From assembly GCA_947627535.1 (NCBI GenBank), contig CANQWM010000003.1:62001-126000 (forward strand): 64,000 nt of DNA, in the 5' to 3' direction. Shown one piece after another: positions 18,340-28,065 of the stretch. A program made the position numbers and the translations under genes. How positions within the stretch are numbered: the first letter of the stretch is position 1; the number at the start of each line of letters is the position of its first letter. The notes below the pieces were generated by a model. The model was not told the origin of the DNA. It did no database searches and worked only from the letters and a program-made list of their open reading frames with translations. The DNA comes from an uncultured Acetatifactor sp. (lineage in GTDB: Bacteria; Bacillota; Clostridia; Lachnospirales; Lachnospiraceae).

Positions 18340-21339
18340 ATGAAAAAGTTTTTTAACCGTGTGAAGAAGCCTGTTCAGGACTGGGAAGATGGCGGTGAGA
18401 GTGATTTTGACTGGGACGGTCTGGAGCAGAGTGCGGAGGAAGAAATCTGTTATGAAGAGGGAACTGCCGACGCGGAATCTGCCGAAGTGCCTGGAGAGTA
18501 TGATGATGCCGTGTATGCAGGGACAGGGTATACGGAGGAGCCAGAGTATACAGAAGGGACAGGGTATATAGAAGAGCCAGAGTACAGGGAAGAGATAGAG
18601 TATACAGAGGAGAAAGGGTATGCGGAAGAGACACTGTATACAGAAGAGCCGGAGTATACAGAAGAGCCGGAGTATGGGGAAGAGATAGAGTATACGGAAG
18701 AGACAGGGTATACAGAAGAGACACAGTATATAGAAGAGACACAGTATACAGAGGGGACAGAGTATAGGGAAGAGCCAGAGTATACAGAAGAGCCCGAGTA
18801 TGCAGAGGAGTCCGGGTATGCGGAAGAGATGGAGTATACAGGAGAGACGGAGTATGCAGAAGAGATAGAGTATGGGGAAGAATATGAGGAAACATATGCA
18901 GCTGCCCCGGAGGATGCAGCGTATCAGGAGACGGAAGGGCCGGTAGAAAATGTCTCGTCCGGGGGATATGACTGGCAGGAAGAAATGGATGAGGAATCTG
19001 CCTATTCTTTTGAAAAACAGGCCAGAAATGTGAGAACTCCAAAGAAAGACCAGAATGCCCGCGGGGGGAAGTCTTCAGGGAAATTCTGGAACAGGTTAGC
19101 CCATGCCGGAGCGATGGACAGACTTATTCTGGGTGCGGGCGCGGCGGTATTGATTTTCGCGGTCATAACAGGGGGCGTTTATCTTTTTTCCAGAATGAAA
19201 ATGCGGCAGATATCCGCTTTTCGCAGTATCGGGACCCAGCTGGACCATATTGACCTGATCGGGGAGACGGGGCTGCTTGCCGTGGCCGATGCTCAGCTTG
19301 CAAAAATGGAGGCAGCCGATATCGTATCTGATAACCGGCAGGAGCAGGAGGGTGGAGAAGACCAGACTCCGGACTATCAGGAAGAGGAATACAAACGGGA
19401 TGTTCACGTGGTCATGGAATTTGTATCCATCCAGAAGGATCTGAAAATTAAGTTTGTGAATGAGAAGACGGGCAAACTGGTTGCCAATGTGCCGTTTGCC
19501 GTGAATGTTACCGATCCGGACGGTAAAAAACTGTTCTGGTCCGATGACGATATGGACGGCGTCATTTATAAAAAGGATATTGCCGCTGGAAATTATACGG
19601 TGACGATGGAGAAGCTCACGGATGAGAGATATGCGGGCTTTACCGTTTCCTCCGGCTCGAGGACGGCGGAGGTAAAAAAAGAAATCGCCTACGAAAAGGT
19701 TGAGGTCGCCAACGAGATCAAATCCGAGGATGAGGTCAATGCAGGCCAGGAGGACACAAGAAAAAATGAAACGCAGGTAGAATCCACGCTGCAGGATACG
19801 GTGGCCTGGGTTGAAAGCTCGGTGATCGAAGCCGTTTACAGTGAAGTGCCGAAATCCTCCATTCCCAATCCGATGACATACGCTCTGGATAAGCGTTTTC
19901 TCAGGTCTGCGCAAACGACTTCATCTTCGGATGCAGGCAGGCTTGCCGTATCCCTGGCCCCCGGTACTGTTACCGTTGCCTCGGGCGGGAAGGTATATTC
20001 GCAGGCTGATGTGAGCAATGCAGTGTCCGGAAAAGCGATTCGATATTCTGTCGCACCGTCGGAAAGCTCCTATGCAAAAGCCGGTATTGATGATACAGGT
20101 AAGATCACAATTACCGGGGTCGCTCCCGGGACAACACAGTTTACCGTCACTGCAAACTATGAAAACGGCGATCCCGCCACAGAGGGATCTGCAGTGCTGA
20201 CCGTGACTGTAACCCAGGCACCCGTGCTTACCCTGGATAAAGCCGCGGCCACGGCCTATGTGGAAGAACCGCTGATCCTGAACGCGGCAGCGGCGGGGAT
20301 CACCTCACCGGAGATTAAGGCGGTGTCGCAGGATGACTCGGTCGCTTCTGTTTCCGTAAGCGGGACAACGGTGACGGTCATGGGGAAAAAGACCGGAGCG
20401 GTAAATATTACGGTAAGCCTCGCGGATAACGAGACGGTTAAGGCGGTCTGTGTGGTCACCGTCAAGGAAAACCCGAAGACAGACAAAGTTTCCCTGCTGA
20501 AGGACGCCTCCGGGCAGCAGCTCTATGTGCAGGAAGAAGGAGAATACCGGGAAGCGGTCTTCGCGGATTATTATGTTGAGACAAACAGATTTTATCTCAG
20601 GGCGGAGGAACGATATACCGGCTGGCAGACCCTTGACGGCAAGGTATACTACTTTACTGCCACAGGGGAGAAAGTGGTCGGCGAACAGGTCATTCAGGGC
20701 GCAAAATACCAGTTTGCCAGTGACGGGTCTCTCGTGACCGGCACCGGAACGCTGGGGATAGATGTCTCGAAATGGAATAGCGATATTGACTGGAGCGCGG
20801 TAAAAAAATCGGGTGTCAGTTATGTAATCATTCGCTGCGGCTACAGAGGCTCCTCCGCGGGAAGCCTGATCGAGGATCCCAGGTTCGCCGCCAATATCAA
20901 AGGCGCGACGGCAGCGGGACTTAAGGTGGGGGTATATTTCTTCACGCAGGCGATCGATGAAAGAGAAGCCGTAGAGGAAGCATCCATGGTGCTGGAGCTT
21001 GTGAAAAACTATACGATCTCCTATCCGATCTTTCTGGATGTAGAGGCCAGCGGCGGACGGGCGGATCATATAGACAAGGCTACCAGGACGGCTGTGTGCA
21101 GGGCTTTCTGCCAGACGATTAAAAATGCGCATTATACAGCCGGAATATACGCGAACAAGAACTGGCTGGAAAATAAAATTGACGCGGCAGCTTTGAACGA
21201 ATATAAGATCTGGCTGGCACAGTACGCTGAGAAACCTACCTACACCGGCAGATATGACATGTGGCAGTACCGCTCCAACGGCACTGTCGGGGGGATCAAG
21301 GGAAGCGTCGATATGAATTTAAGTTATCTCGGCTATTAA
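18340..21339 (+). CDS. GH25 lysozyme-family protein with Tyr/Glu repeat tail, one TM, Ig-like (BIG2-type) domain and cell-wall-binding repeat
   Basis: C-term [32 protein letters not shown]...DVEASGG; YTEEPE hexapeptides; TM LILGAGAAVLIFAVITGGVYLF; GWQTLDGKVYYFTATGEKV repeat. Confidence 0.9.
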   Translation: MKKFFNRVKKPVQDWEDGGESDFDWDGLEQSAEEEICYEEGTADAESAEVPGEYDDAVYAGTGYTEEPEYTEGTGYIEEPEYREEIEYTEEKGYAEETLYTEEPEYTEEPEYGEEIEYTEETGYTEETQYIEETQYTEGTEYREEPEYTEEPEYAEESGYAEEMEYTGETEYAEEIEYGEEYEETYAAAPEDAAYQETEGPVENVSSGGYDWQEEMDEESAYSFEKQARNVRTPKKDQNARGGKSSGKFWNRLAHAGAMDRLILGAGAAVLIFAVITGGVYLFSRMKMRQISAFRSIGTQLDHIDLIGETGLLAVADAQLAKMEAADIVSDNRQEQEGGEDQTPDYQEEEYKRDVHVVMEFVSIQKDLKIKFVNEKTGKLVANVPFAVNVTDPDGKKLFWSDDDMDGVIYKKDIAAGNYTVTMEKLTDERYAGFTVSSGSRTAEVKKEIAYEKVEVANEIKSEDEVNAGQEDTRKNETQVESTLQDTVAWVESSVIEAVYSEVPKSSIPNPMTYALDKRFLRSAQTTSSSDAGRLAVSLAPGTVTVASGGKVYSQADVSNAVSGKAIRYSVAPSESSYAKAGIDDTGKITITGVAPGTTQFTVTANYENGDPATEGSAVLTVTVTQAPVLTLDKAAATAYVEEPLILNAAAAGITSPEIKAVSQDDSVASVSVSGTTVTVMGKKTGAVNITVSLADNETVKAVCVVTVKENPKTDKVSLLKDASGQQLYVQEEGEYREAVFADYYVETNRFYLRAEERYTGWQTLDGKVYYFTATGEKVVGEQVIQGAKYQFASDGSLVTGTGTLGIDVSKWNSDIDWSAVKKSGVSYVIIRCGYRGSSAGSLIEDPRFAANIKGATAAGLKVGVYFFTQAIDEREAVEEASMVLELVKNYTISYPIFLDVEASGGRADHIDKATRTAVCRAFCQTIKNAHYTAGIYANKNWLENKIDAAALNEYKIWLAQYAEKPTYTGRYDMWQYRSNGTVGGIKGSVDMNLSYLGY
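18526..18885 (+). repeat. Imperfect 18-bp tandem repeat, 20 units, encoding (G/E)YxEEx hexapeptides
   Basis: Direct reading of units: GYTEEP EYTEGT GYIEEP EYREEI EYTEEK GYAEET ... EYGEEY. Confidence 0.95.
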
Positions 21340-21358
21340 GTCCGGCGGCATCTTTCAT

Positions 21359-21394
21359 GGCGGCGGGGAAGCACAGGGTGTGTTTTCCGCCGCC
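21359..21394 (+). terminator. Terminator-like hairpin after GH25 gene
   Basis: GGCGGCGGGGAA-12 nt-TTTTCCGCCGCC stem; no immediate T tract. Confidence 0.35.
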
Positions 21395-21478
21395 GTGCTG
21401 CGTTTATAGGGCCCTTTTTATAATTTAAAAAAATATTAAGAAAAATCGGCTGACAATCTCAATAACTACAGATTACAA

Positions 21479-21507
21479 TTGGAAAAAGCGGGAAGTTATG
21501 GTATAAT
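21479..21507 (+). promoter_or_regulatory. Promoter for rfbB
   Basis: TTGGAA-N17-TATAAT. Confidence 0.75.
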
Positions 21508-21544
21508 GATTCCGCTGAACAAAAAATAATCAAAGGAGAAAGCT

Positions 21545-22630
21545 ATGCGCACCTATCTAGTAACAGGCGGGGCCGGTTTTATCGGCTCCAATTATATTCA
21601 TTATATGTTCAGGAAATACGACAGCGCCATCCGTATTATCAATGTGGACGCGCTGACCTATGCCGGGAATCTGGCGAATCTGAAGGATATTGAAAACAGG
21701 GAAAATTACACTTTTGTCCGGGCGGATATCTGCGACAGGGAAGCCATTGCAAAGATATTCCAGGAAAACGATATCGACAGAGTGGTGCATTTTGCGGCGG
21801 AAACCCATGTAGACAGAAGCATACGCACGCCAGAGGTGTTCGTACAGACCAACGTGCTGGGAACGGCTGTGATGCTGAACTGCGCGAAAGCGGCGTGGGA
21901 GCTTCCGGACGGCAGCTTTAAGCCGGGAAAGAAATTTCTTCATGTTTCCACCGACGAAGTATACGGCTCCCTGCCCGAGGACGATAACGCCTTCTTCTAC
22001 GAGACCACGCCTTACGATCCCCACAGCCCTTATTCCGCCAGCAAGGCTTCTTCGGATATGCTGGTGAAGTCTTATATGGATACTTATCGTTTCCCGGCCA
22101 ATATCACCAACTGTTCCAACAATTACGGCCCCTATCAGTTCCCGGAGAAGCTGATCCCCCTGATCATCAACAACGCGCTGCAGGGCAGGAAGCTGCCTGT
22201 GTACGGGGACGGGAAAAATGTGCGTGACTGGCTTTACGTGGAGGATCACGCGAAAGCCATCGACATGGTGCAGGAGCAGGGGAGGCTGTTTGAAACCTAC
22301 AATATCGGCGGCCATAACGAGAAGCAGAATATCGAGATCATCCATATTATTCTGGAGACGCTGCAGGAGATGCTTCCGGAGGGGGATCCCAGAAAAGCTT
22401 ACGTGAATGAAGGGCTGATCACTTATGTGGAGGACCGAAAGGGACATGACCGGCGATACGCCATTGCTCCTGATAAGATCAGGACTGAGATAGGATGGGA
22501 GCCGGAGACCATGTTCAAGGACGGGATCCGAAAGACCATCCAGTGGTTTTTTGAGAATGAAGAATGGATGAAAAACGTCACCAGCGGGGATTATCAGAAA
22601 TATTATGAGGAGATGTACAGCAGCAGGTGA
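21545..22630 (+). CDS. rfbB: dTDP-glucose 4,6-dehydratase
   Basis: VTGGAGFIGSNYIHYM; HVSTDEVYGSLPED; YSASKA. Confidence 0.95.
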   Translation: MRTYLVTGGAGFIGSNYIHYMFRKYDSAIRIINVDALTYAGNLANLKDIENRENYTFVRADICDREAIAKIFQENDIDRVVHFAAETHVDRSIRTPEVFVQTNVLGTAVMLNCAKAAWELPDGSFKPGKKFLHVSTDEVYGSLPEDDNAFFYETTPYDPHSPYSASKASSDMLVKSYMDTYRFPANITNCSNNYGPYQFPEKLIPLIINNALQGRKLPVYGDGKNVRDWLYVEDHAKAIDMVQEQGRLFETYNIGGHNEKQNIEIIHIILETLQEMLPEGDPRKAYVNEGLITYVEDRKGHDRRYAIAPDKIRTEIGWEPETMFKDGIRKTIQWFFENEEWMKNVTSGDYQKYYEEMYSSR

Positions 22631-22725
22631 TCGGGCCCCATGGGGTATGACAGGACGGCTTTATACGGCCGCCTGACAAGACGCCTGATGATCGGAAAGC
22701 AAAAGAACGATGGAGGAATCGGGAG

Positions 22726-23595
22726 ATGAAGGGAATTATTCTGGCAGGAGGATCCGGAACCAGGCTGTATCCCCTGACAAAGGCAATATCAAAGCAGATC
22801 ATGCCGGTATACGATAAACCCATGATCTATTATCCGTTGTCTACGCTGATGCTGGCAGGGATCAGAGAGATCCTGATCATTTCTACGCCCAGGGATCTGC
22901 CGGTGTTTGAGGAGCTTCTGGGAAACGGGCATCAGCTCGGCATGGAATTTTCCTATGCGGTTCAGGAGTATCCAAGGGGGCTGGCGGATGCGTTTCTGAT
23001 CGGTGAAAAATTCATTGGAACAGACCGGGTTGCGCTGGTTTTGGGAGATAATATCTTTTACGGGCAGAGCTTTTCTAATGTGCTGAGGGAAGCAGCGGCC
23101 CGGGAGAAGGGCGCAACGATCTTCGGTTATTATGTGCGGGATCCCAGGGAATATGGGGTGGTAGAATTTGACGAGACGGGGAAAGCGCTCTCCATCGAAG
23201 AAAAGCCGGAGAATCCCAGAAGCAATTACGCCGTGCCGGGACTTTATTTTTATGACAACGATGTGGTGGAAATTGCAAAGAATGTAAAACCGTCCGCGCG
23301 GGGAGAGATCGAGATCACTTCGGTCAACAATGCATATCTGTCCCGGGGAATGCTGCGGGTGGAAAAACTGGGCAGAGGATTCGCTTGGCTGGATACGGGA
23401 AATCATGATGCTCTGCTGGATGCGTCCGATTTTGTGGCGGCTTTCCAAAAGCGCCAGGGACTCTACATCTCCTGCATTGAGGAGATCGCGTTCAAGCGCG
23501 GGTTTATTGACAGGGACCAGCTTCTTCTGCTTGCGGAGCCTTTGATGAAAACAAATTATGGGAAATACCTGGTTGAGGTAGCAAATGGACTCTAA
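22726..23595 (+). CDS. rfbA: Glucose-1-phosphate thymidylyltransferase
   Basis: [46 protein letters not shown]. Confidence 0.96.
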   Translation: MKGIILAGGSGTRLYPLTKAISKQIMPVYDKPMIYYPLSTLMLAGIREILIISTPRDLPVFEELLGNGHQLGMEFSYAVQEYPRGLADAFLIGEKFIGTDRVALVLGDNIFYGQSFSNVLREAAAREKGATIFGYYVRDPREYGVVEFDETGKALSIEEKPENPRSNYAVPGLYFYDNDVVEIAKNVKPSARGEIEITSVNNAYLSRGMLRVEKLGRGFAWLDTGNHDALLDASDFVAAFQKRQGLYISCIEEIAFKRGFIDRDQLLLLAEPLMKTNYGKYLVEVANGL

Positions 23596-24859
23596 ACTGC
23601 GAAAGACTGCAATTTTGGTTTCTCTGGCCGTGATCCTTTTTGTGTCTGCAGTGGTGGTCTGTGTGAACAGGTTTTCCGACGGCGGCAGCCGGACGGTCCA
23701 AAATACACCCCCGCCCCAGGGGCAGGAGGGAAGGGAAACCCCGTCTCGGGATGCAGCGCGAAAGACGGGACAGATCGGGAACAACCTGTCCGCTTTTCTG
23801 GAGGATCCCGCCTTTTTTGACCCGGAGTATAATCCTGTTCTGGAAGCCGCGAAGGATGCAGCTTCCAGACTGTCACTGATCGTAACGTCTGTGGAAAGAG
23901 ACCTGAGAATCCAGATCGTGGATGTGGACGGCGAACCGGTCCGGGATAAAGATTTTACAGTGGAACTGGAAGGGATGGGAGAGTATACGGATCCTGACAG
24001 GGACGGCGTGATCTATATCGGCGGTCTGGCCGCGGGGGATTATTACGTGAAACTGAAGCCTGTGGAAGATTATAAGGTTCCCAACAATCCAACCAGGGTG
24101 CAGGTGAAGGACAGAGTCGCCTATGTGGCCATAGAAGATATCTCCCTCCTGATCAAGACGGAGGCGGATATCGACGCGGAGGCGGAGGACACCGCTGAAA
24201 CGGGTGCGCAGGAGGATGCGGACAGGACAGAGGTTAAAACGCTGCAGAGCGTTTCCGGCCGTTCCAAAGCCGGAATCGATGTCTCAAAGTGGAATGGGGA
24301 TATCGATTGGGACAAGGTGCGCGGCGCCGGTGTGGAATTTGCCATTGTCCGGGCAGGATACCGGGGCTCGGTGACAGGAAGCCTGGTGGAGGATCCGCGC
24401 TTTGCGGAGAATATGAAGGGAGCTTCCGCAAGCGGCGTACCTGTAGGCGTTTATTTCTTTACCCAGGCTGTAAACGAGGTGGAGGCGGTGGAAGAGGCGT
24501 CCGCAGTGATCCGCCTGGTGCGGGAATATGATCTGGAATATCCTGTTTTCATTGACACGGAAGGCGCCGGGGGCAAGGGCCGGGCAGACGGTCTGGATCC
24601 TGAAACGAGAACGCTGGTCTGCGAGGCTTTTTGCCAGACTGTGGAAAACGCCGGTTATACCGCCGGAATCTATGCCAGCCGCAGCTGGTTTAACAACAAC
24701 CTGTATATGGACAGGCTGGACAGATACTTTATCTGGCTGGCGGAATACCGCAGCACACCGCTTTATCAGGGGTATTACCAGATGTGGCAGCACACTTCCA
24801 GGGGACGGATCGACGGGATCGAAGGAAATGTGGATATGAATATTTACTATGGACAGTAA
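23585..24859 (+). CDS. GH25 lysozyme-family protein, membrane-anchored
   Basis: N-term [42 protein letters not shown]; overlaps rfbA stop. Confidence 0.92.
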   Translation: MDSKLRKTAILVSLAVILFVSAVVVCVNRFSDGGSRTVQNTPPPQGQEGRETPSRDAARKTGQIGNNLSAFLEDPAFFDPEYNPVLEAAKDAASRLSLIVTSVERDLRIQIVDVDGEPVRDKDFTVELEGMGEYTDPDRDGVIYIGGLAAGDYYVKLKPVEDYKVPNNPTRVQVKDRVAYVAIEDISLLIKTEADIDAEAEDTAETGAQEDADRTEVKTLQSVSGRSKAGIDVSKWNGDIDWDKVRGAGVEFAIVRAGYRGSVTGSLVEDPRFAENMKGASASGVPVGVYFFTQAVNEVEAVEEASAVIRLVREYDLEYPVFIDTEGAGGKGRADGLDPETRTLVCEAFCQTVENAGYTAGIYASRSWFNNNLYMDRLDRYFIWLAEYRSTPLYQGYYQMWQHTSRGRIDGIEGNVDMNIYYGQ

Positions 24860-24905
24860 AAGGACCTGCCGTGGTCCTGCCAGAAATAACAGAAGGAGTC
24901 AGAAA

Positions 24906-25457
24906 ATGGGAAAAATAACTGTGGAGACATGCGAAATCGAAGGCTTAAAGATCATTACTCCTGTTGTACACGGGGACGAGAGGGGATACTTCTATGAATC
25001 CTATCACTATGAGGCTTACAAGGAAGCGGGTATTCCGGATGTTTTCGTGCAGGACAATCAGTCTTCGGGAAGAAGGGGTGTGCTCAGGGGGCTGCATTTT
25101 CAGATCGAGCATCCTCAGGCAAAGCTGGTCAGAGTGATCCGGGGTGAGGTGTTTGATGTGGCGGTGGATCTGCGGAAGGGGTCCGCAACGTACGGGAAAT
25201 GGCACGGCGTACTTCTGACGGAGGAAAACAAAAAGCAGTTTTATGTTCCGGAGCATTTTGCGCACGGCTATCTTGTGCTCTCTGACTATGCGGAGTTTTG
25301 CTATAAATGTACGGACTTTTATCATCCGGGCGACGAGGGCGGCATCGTCTATAACGATCCCAAGATAGGCATAGAGTGGCCTATACCGGAGGGGATGGAG
25401 CTGATCGTTTTAGAGAGAGACAGAAACTGGGGCGGTCTTGGCGCGGCGGAAAGGTAA
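24906..25457 (+). CDS. rfbC: dTDP-4-dehydrorhamnose 3,5-epimerase
   Basis: GYFYESYHYEAYKEAGIPDVFVQDNQSSGRRGVLRGLHFQ; ATG at 24906. Confidence 0.95.
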   Translation: MGKITVETCEIEGLKIITPVVHGDERGYFYESYHYEAYKEAGIPDVFVQDNQSSGRRGVLRGLHFQIEHPQAKLVRVIRGEVFDVAVDLRKGSATYGKWHGVLLTEENKKQFYVPEHFAHGYLVLSDYAEFCYKCTDFYHPGDEGGIVYNDPKIGIEWPIPEGMELIVLERDRNWGGLGAAER

Positions 25458-25464
25458 CGGACGA

Positions 25465-26445
25465 ATGAAGACAGGAAAAAAGGCGGGGATCACTGTATTC
25501 TGTCTGGTTGGATTTTTTATGGCGGCAGTTATAGTGCTCCACCAGAACCGGGGGCCGGCAGCCGATCCCCGGGAAGAGCTTTTAAAGAAGATCCTTTCCT
25601 GCGTGGTGATCCTGATCTCCTGCATTATTTTTGCGAAGGGATACGATAAATTTACCACGCTTCCGGTGGAATTGTATCAGAGCAGACACCTGATCTGGAA
25701 GCTGGCCAGGAATGATTTTAAAAAGCGGTATGCGGGTTCTTATATGGGCGCTGTGTGGGCCATGGTTCAGCCGGTTGTCACGGTGGCGATGTATTATGTG
25801 GTTTTTGAGGTGGTCATGCCGGGAACGTCAAGGACGCAGGAAGCGCCTTTTGTATTGTTTCTGACGGCGGGGCTGGTGCCCTGGTTCTTTTTTAACGAGG
25901 CTTGGAACAATGGGACCAACGCGCTGCGGGAGTATGATTATCTGGTGAAAAAGGTGGTTTTTAAGATCAGTATCCTTCCGGTCATAAAGGTGATTGCAGC
26001 CACCTTTATCCACGCCTTTTTTGTTGTTGTTCTTTTGATCGTGGCGGCGCTGTACGGTTATTATCCTACTGTGTATACGCTGCAGATTTTCTATTACAGC
26101 GCATGTCTCTTTGTTTTTGTTCTTGCATTGAGCTATACCACCTGTGCCGTTGTGGTATTTTTTAAGGATCTGTCTCAGATCATTTCGATCATCCTGCAGA
26201 TCGGGATCTGGGCGACGCCCATTCTGTGGGATATCAACAGCCTGCCTTCAAGATGGGTGCCCATTGTGAAGATAAATCCCCTTGTCTACATTGTTGAGGG
26301 GTATAGGAGCGCGGTCTACCGGCAGGAGTGGTTTTTTCAGGATTTCTTTTCAACAATGTATTTCTGGATCGCCACGGTGGTGCTGTTCGGAATCGGTGCG
26401 GCTATATTCAAGCGGCTGAAGGTACATTTTGCGGATGTGCTGTAA
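25465..26445 (+). CDS. wzm: ABC-2 type polysaccharide exporter permease (Wzm-like) with extra N-terminal TM region
   Basis: LIWKLARNDFKKRYAGSYMGAVWAMVQPVVTVAMYYVVF; downstream Wzt. Confidence 0.88.
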   Translation: MKTGKKAGITVFCLVGFFMAAVIVLHQNRGPAADPREELLKKILSCVVILISCIIFAKGYDKFTTLPVELYQSRHLIWKLARNDFKKRYAGSYMGAVWAMVQPVVTVAMYYVVFEVVMPGTSRTQEAPFVLFLTAGLVPWFFFNEAWNNGTNALREYDYLVKKVVFKISILPVIKVIAATFIHAFFVVVLLIVAALYGYYPTVYTLQIFYYSACLFVFVLALSYTTCAVVVFFKDLSQIISIILQIGIWATPILWDINSLPSRWVPIVKINPLVYIVEGYRSAVYRQEWFFQDFFSTMYFWIATVVLFGIGAAIFKRLKVHFADVL

Positions 26446-26509
26446 AACGGAGGGCGCAGGGGACCGGAGTCGATTGATATCATTATATAATATTATAAGG
26501 AAAAAGCAG

Positions 26510-28048
26510 ATGAAAAAATTGTGGGAAAAGGTGAAAAAGGTAATATTATGGAAACCGGATATGCGGCTGGTGGCTGTGCTGGCGGTGGCGGCGCTGCTGC
26601 TTTTGCTGATACCTTTGCTGCGGATGACTATTTACACGATTCCCTGGTACGACGATTACGGTTATGCTTCCAGCGTGAAAAATTTTCTGGCGCTGGACTA
26701 TACTTTGGCCAATGCGTGGAAGGGAGCGCTATATTGTGTAAAAACACAGTGGTATGCGTGGCAGGGAACTTTTTCCTCCTGTTTTTTTATGGCAGTTGCG
26801 CCCTTGGCATGGAAGGAATCCTGTTATTTTTTAGGACCGCTGTTTTTGATCTGCATTCTGGCCGCGGCGGCTTTTGTGCTGAGCTGGACATGTCTGCGCA
26901 GGGTGCTTGAGGCGGATGCCCCTTCCAGTGTTATATTGTCTGCAGCCGCAGCCGCCATTCTGGTGGAATTTATTCACAGCGACAGAGCGGGATTTTATTG
27001 GTATAACTCCGGCATTCATTATGTGGGAATGCATGCAATGCTGATGCTGACCACGGCGGTCTGGATTCGGCTTCTGACCGGGAAGGGAAAGGTGACCACG
27101 GTATTTTTATCGCTGCTGGCGGTTTTGGGAGCCAGTATAGGCGGCGGCGCCAACTATGTGACGGCGCTGCAGGGGCTTGTTCTGATTGTAAGCTTCATCC
27201 TATTGGGGATTTTGCTCCGCCGTCTGAGAACGCTGCTTTTACTGCCGTCTCTTGCGGTATACGCATTTGCGTTTTATAAAAATGTTTCGGCTCCCGGCAA
27301 CAATGTGAGGCAGGCATTATTTACCGGGCTGGGGCCGGCGGCGTCCATTGGACAGTCTTTTCTGGCGGCGTTGCGCAATATGTGGAAATTTACGGGGATC
27401 AGGACAGTGCTGCTTCTGATCCTGCTAGTACCGGTTATTTGGAGGGTAGTGAAAAGAGCTTCCTGTAAATTTTCCTGCCCCGGGCTGGTCCTGCTTTGGT
27501 CCTTTTGTTTTTACGCAACCGGTTTTACGCCCAGCTTTTATGCCATGGGGCATGAGGGACTTGGCAGAACGCTGAATGCGGTAAAGATTACATGGCAGAT
27601 TCTGCTGCTCCTCAATATGGTATATTGGCTGGGATGGCTGCAGAATCAGACCCGCAGGGAAGGCAGAATAGCGGCGGCGGCCAGGCTGTTGAAAAAACGA
27701 TTTGGGGGATTGGGAGAAGGAATCCCTCTGGTACATTATCTGCTGATAGCCGCGTTATCGCTGCTGGTGTTTCATCTGGATTTCTATCAGGCAGGAGACT
27801 ATTCATCGTTCTGTGCGTATCACTTTGTCCATACGGGTGAGGCAAACGAGTTCCATAAGGAGTACCTGAAGCGGGTGGAAATGATCAAAAATGGCGGCAG
27901 CGTGGTGGAAGTCCCACCTTATCATTTCATACCATCGCCGATCTTTATAGGTGAGTTGTCTACGGATCCCAATAATGAAGCGAATCGGTTTATGGCGGAC
28001 TGGTATGGAAAAGAAGCTATTATGTGCGAAGAAAAAGAGACACAGTGA
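26510..28048 (+). CDS. Polytopic membrane protein (DUF6056-like)
   Basis: TIPWYDDYGYASSVKNFLALDYTLANAWKGALYCVKTQWYAWQGTFSS; many TM segments; ATG at 26510. Confidence 0.65.
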   Translation: MKKLWEKVKKVILWKPDMRLVAVLAVAALLLLLIPLLRMTIYTIPWYDDYGYASSVKNFLALDYTLANAWKGALYCVKTQWYAWQGTFSSCFFMAVAPLAWKESCYFLGPLFLICILAAAAFVLSWTCLRRVLEADAPSSVILSAAAAAILVEFIHSDRAGFYWYNSGIHYVGMHAMLMLTTAVWIRLLTGKGKVTTVFLSLLAVLGASIGGGANYVTALQGLVLIVSFILLGILLRRLRTLLLLPSLAVYAFAFYKNVSAPGNNVRQALFTGLGPAASIGQSFLAALRNMWKFTGIRTVLLLILLVPVIWRVVKRASCKFSCPGLVLLWSFCFYATGFTPSFYAMGHEGLGRTLNAVKITWQILLLLNMVYWLGWLQNQTRREGRIAAAARLLKKRFGGLGEGIPLVHYLLIAALSLLVFHLDFYQAGDYSSFCAYHFVHTGEANEFHKEYLKRVEMIKNGGSVVEVPPYHFIPSPIFIGELSTDPNNEANRFMADWYGKEAIMCEEKETQ

Positions 28049-28065
28049 CAGGATGATAAAAAAGC

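Noticed and set aside
18526-18885. Regular repeat array considered as CRISPR
   Set aside because: Contiguous 18-bp in-frame coding repeat without spacers.
18353-19042. 229-aa - strand ORF rich in LLYTPSL repeats
   Set aside because: Exists only because the 18-bp coding repeat is open in reverse; not a separate repeat protein.
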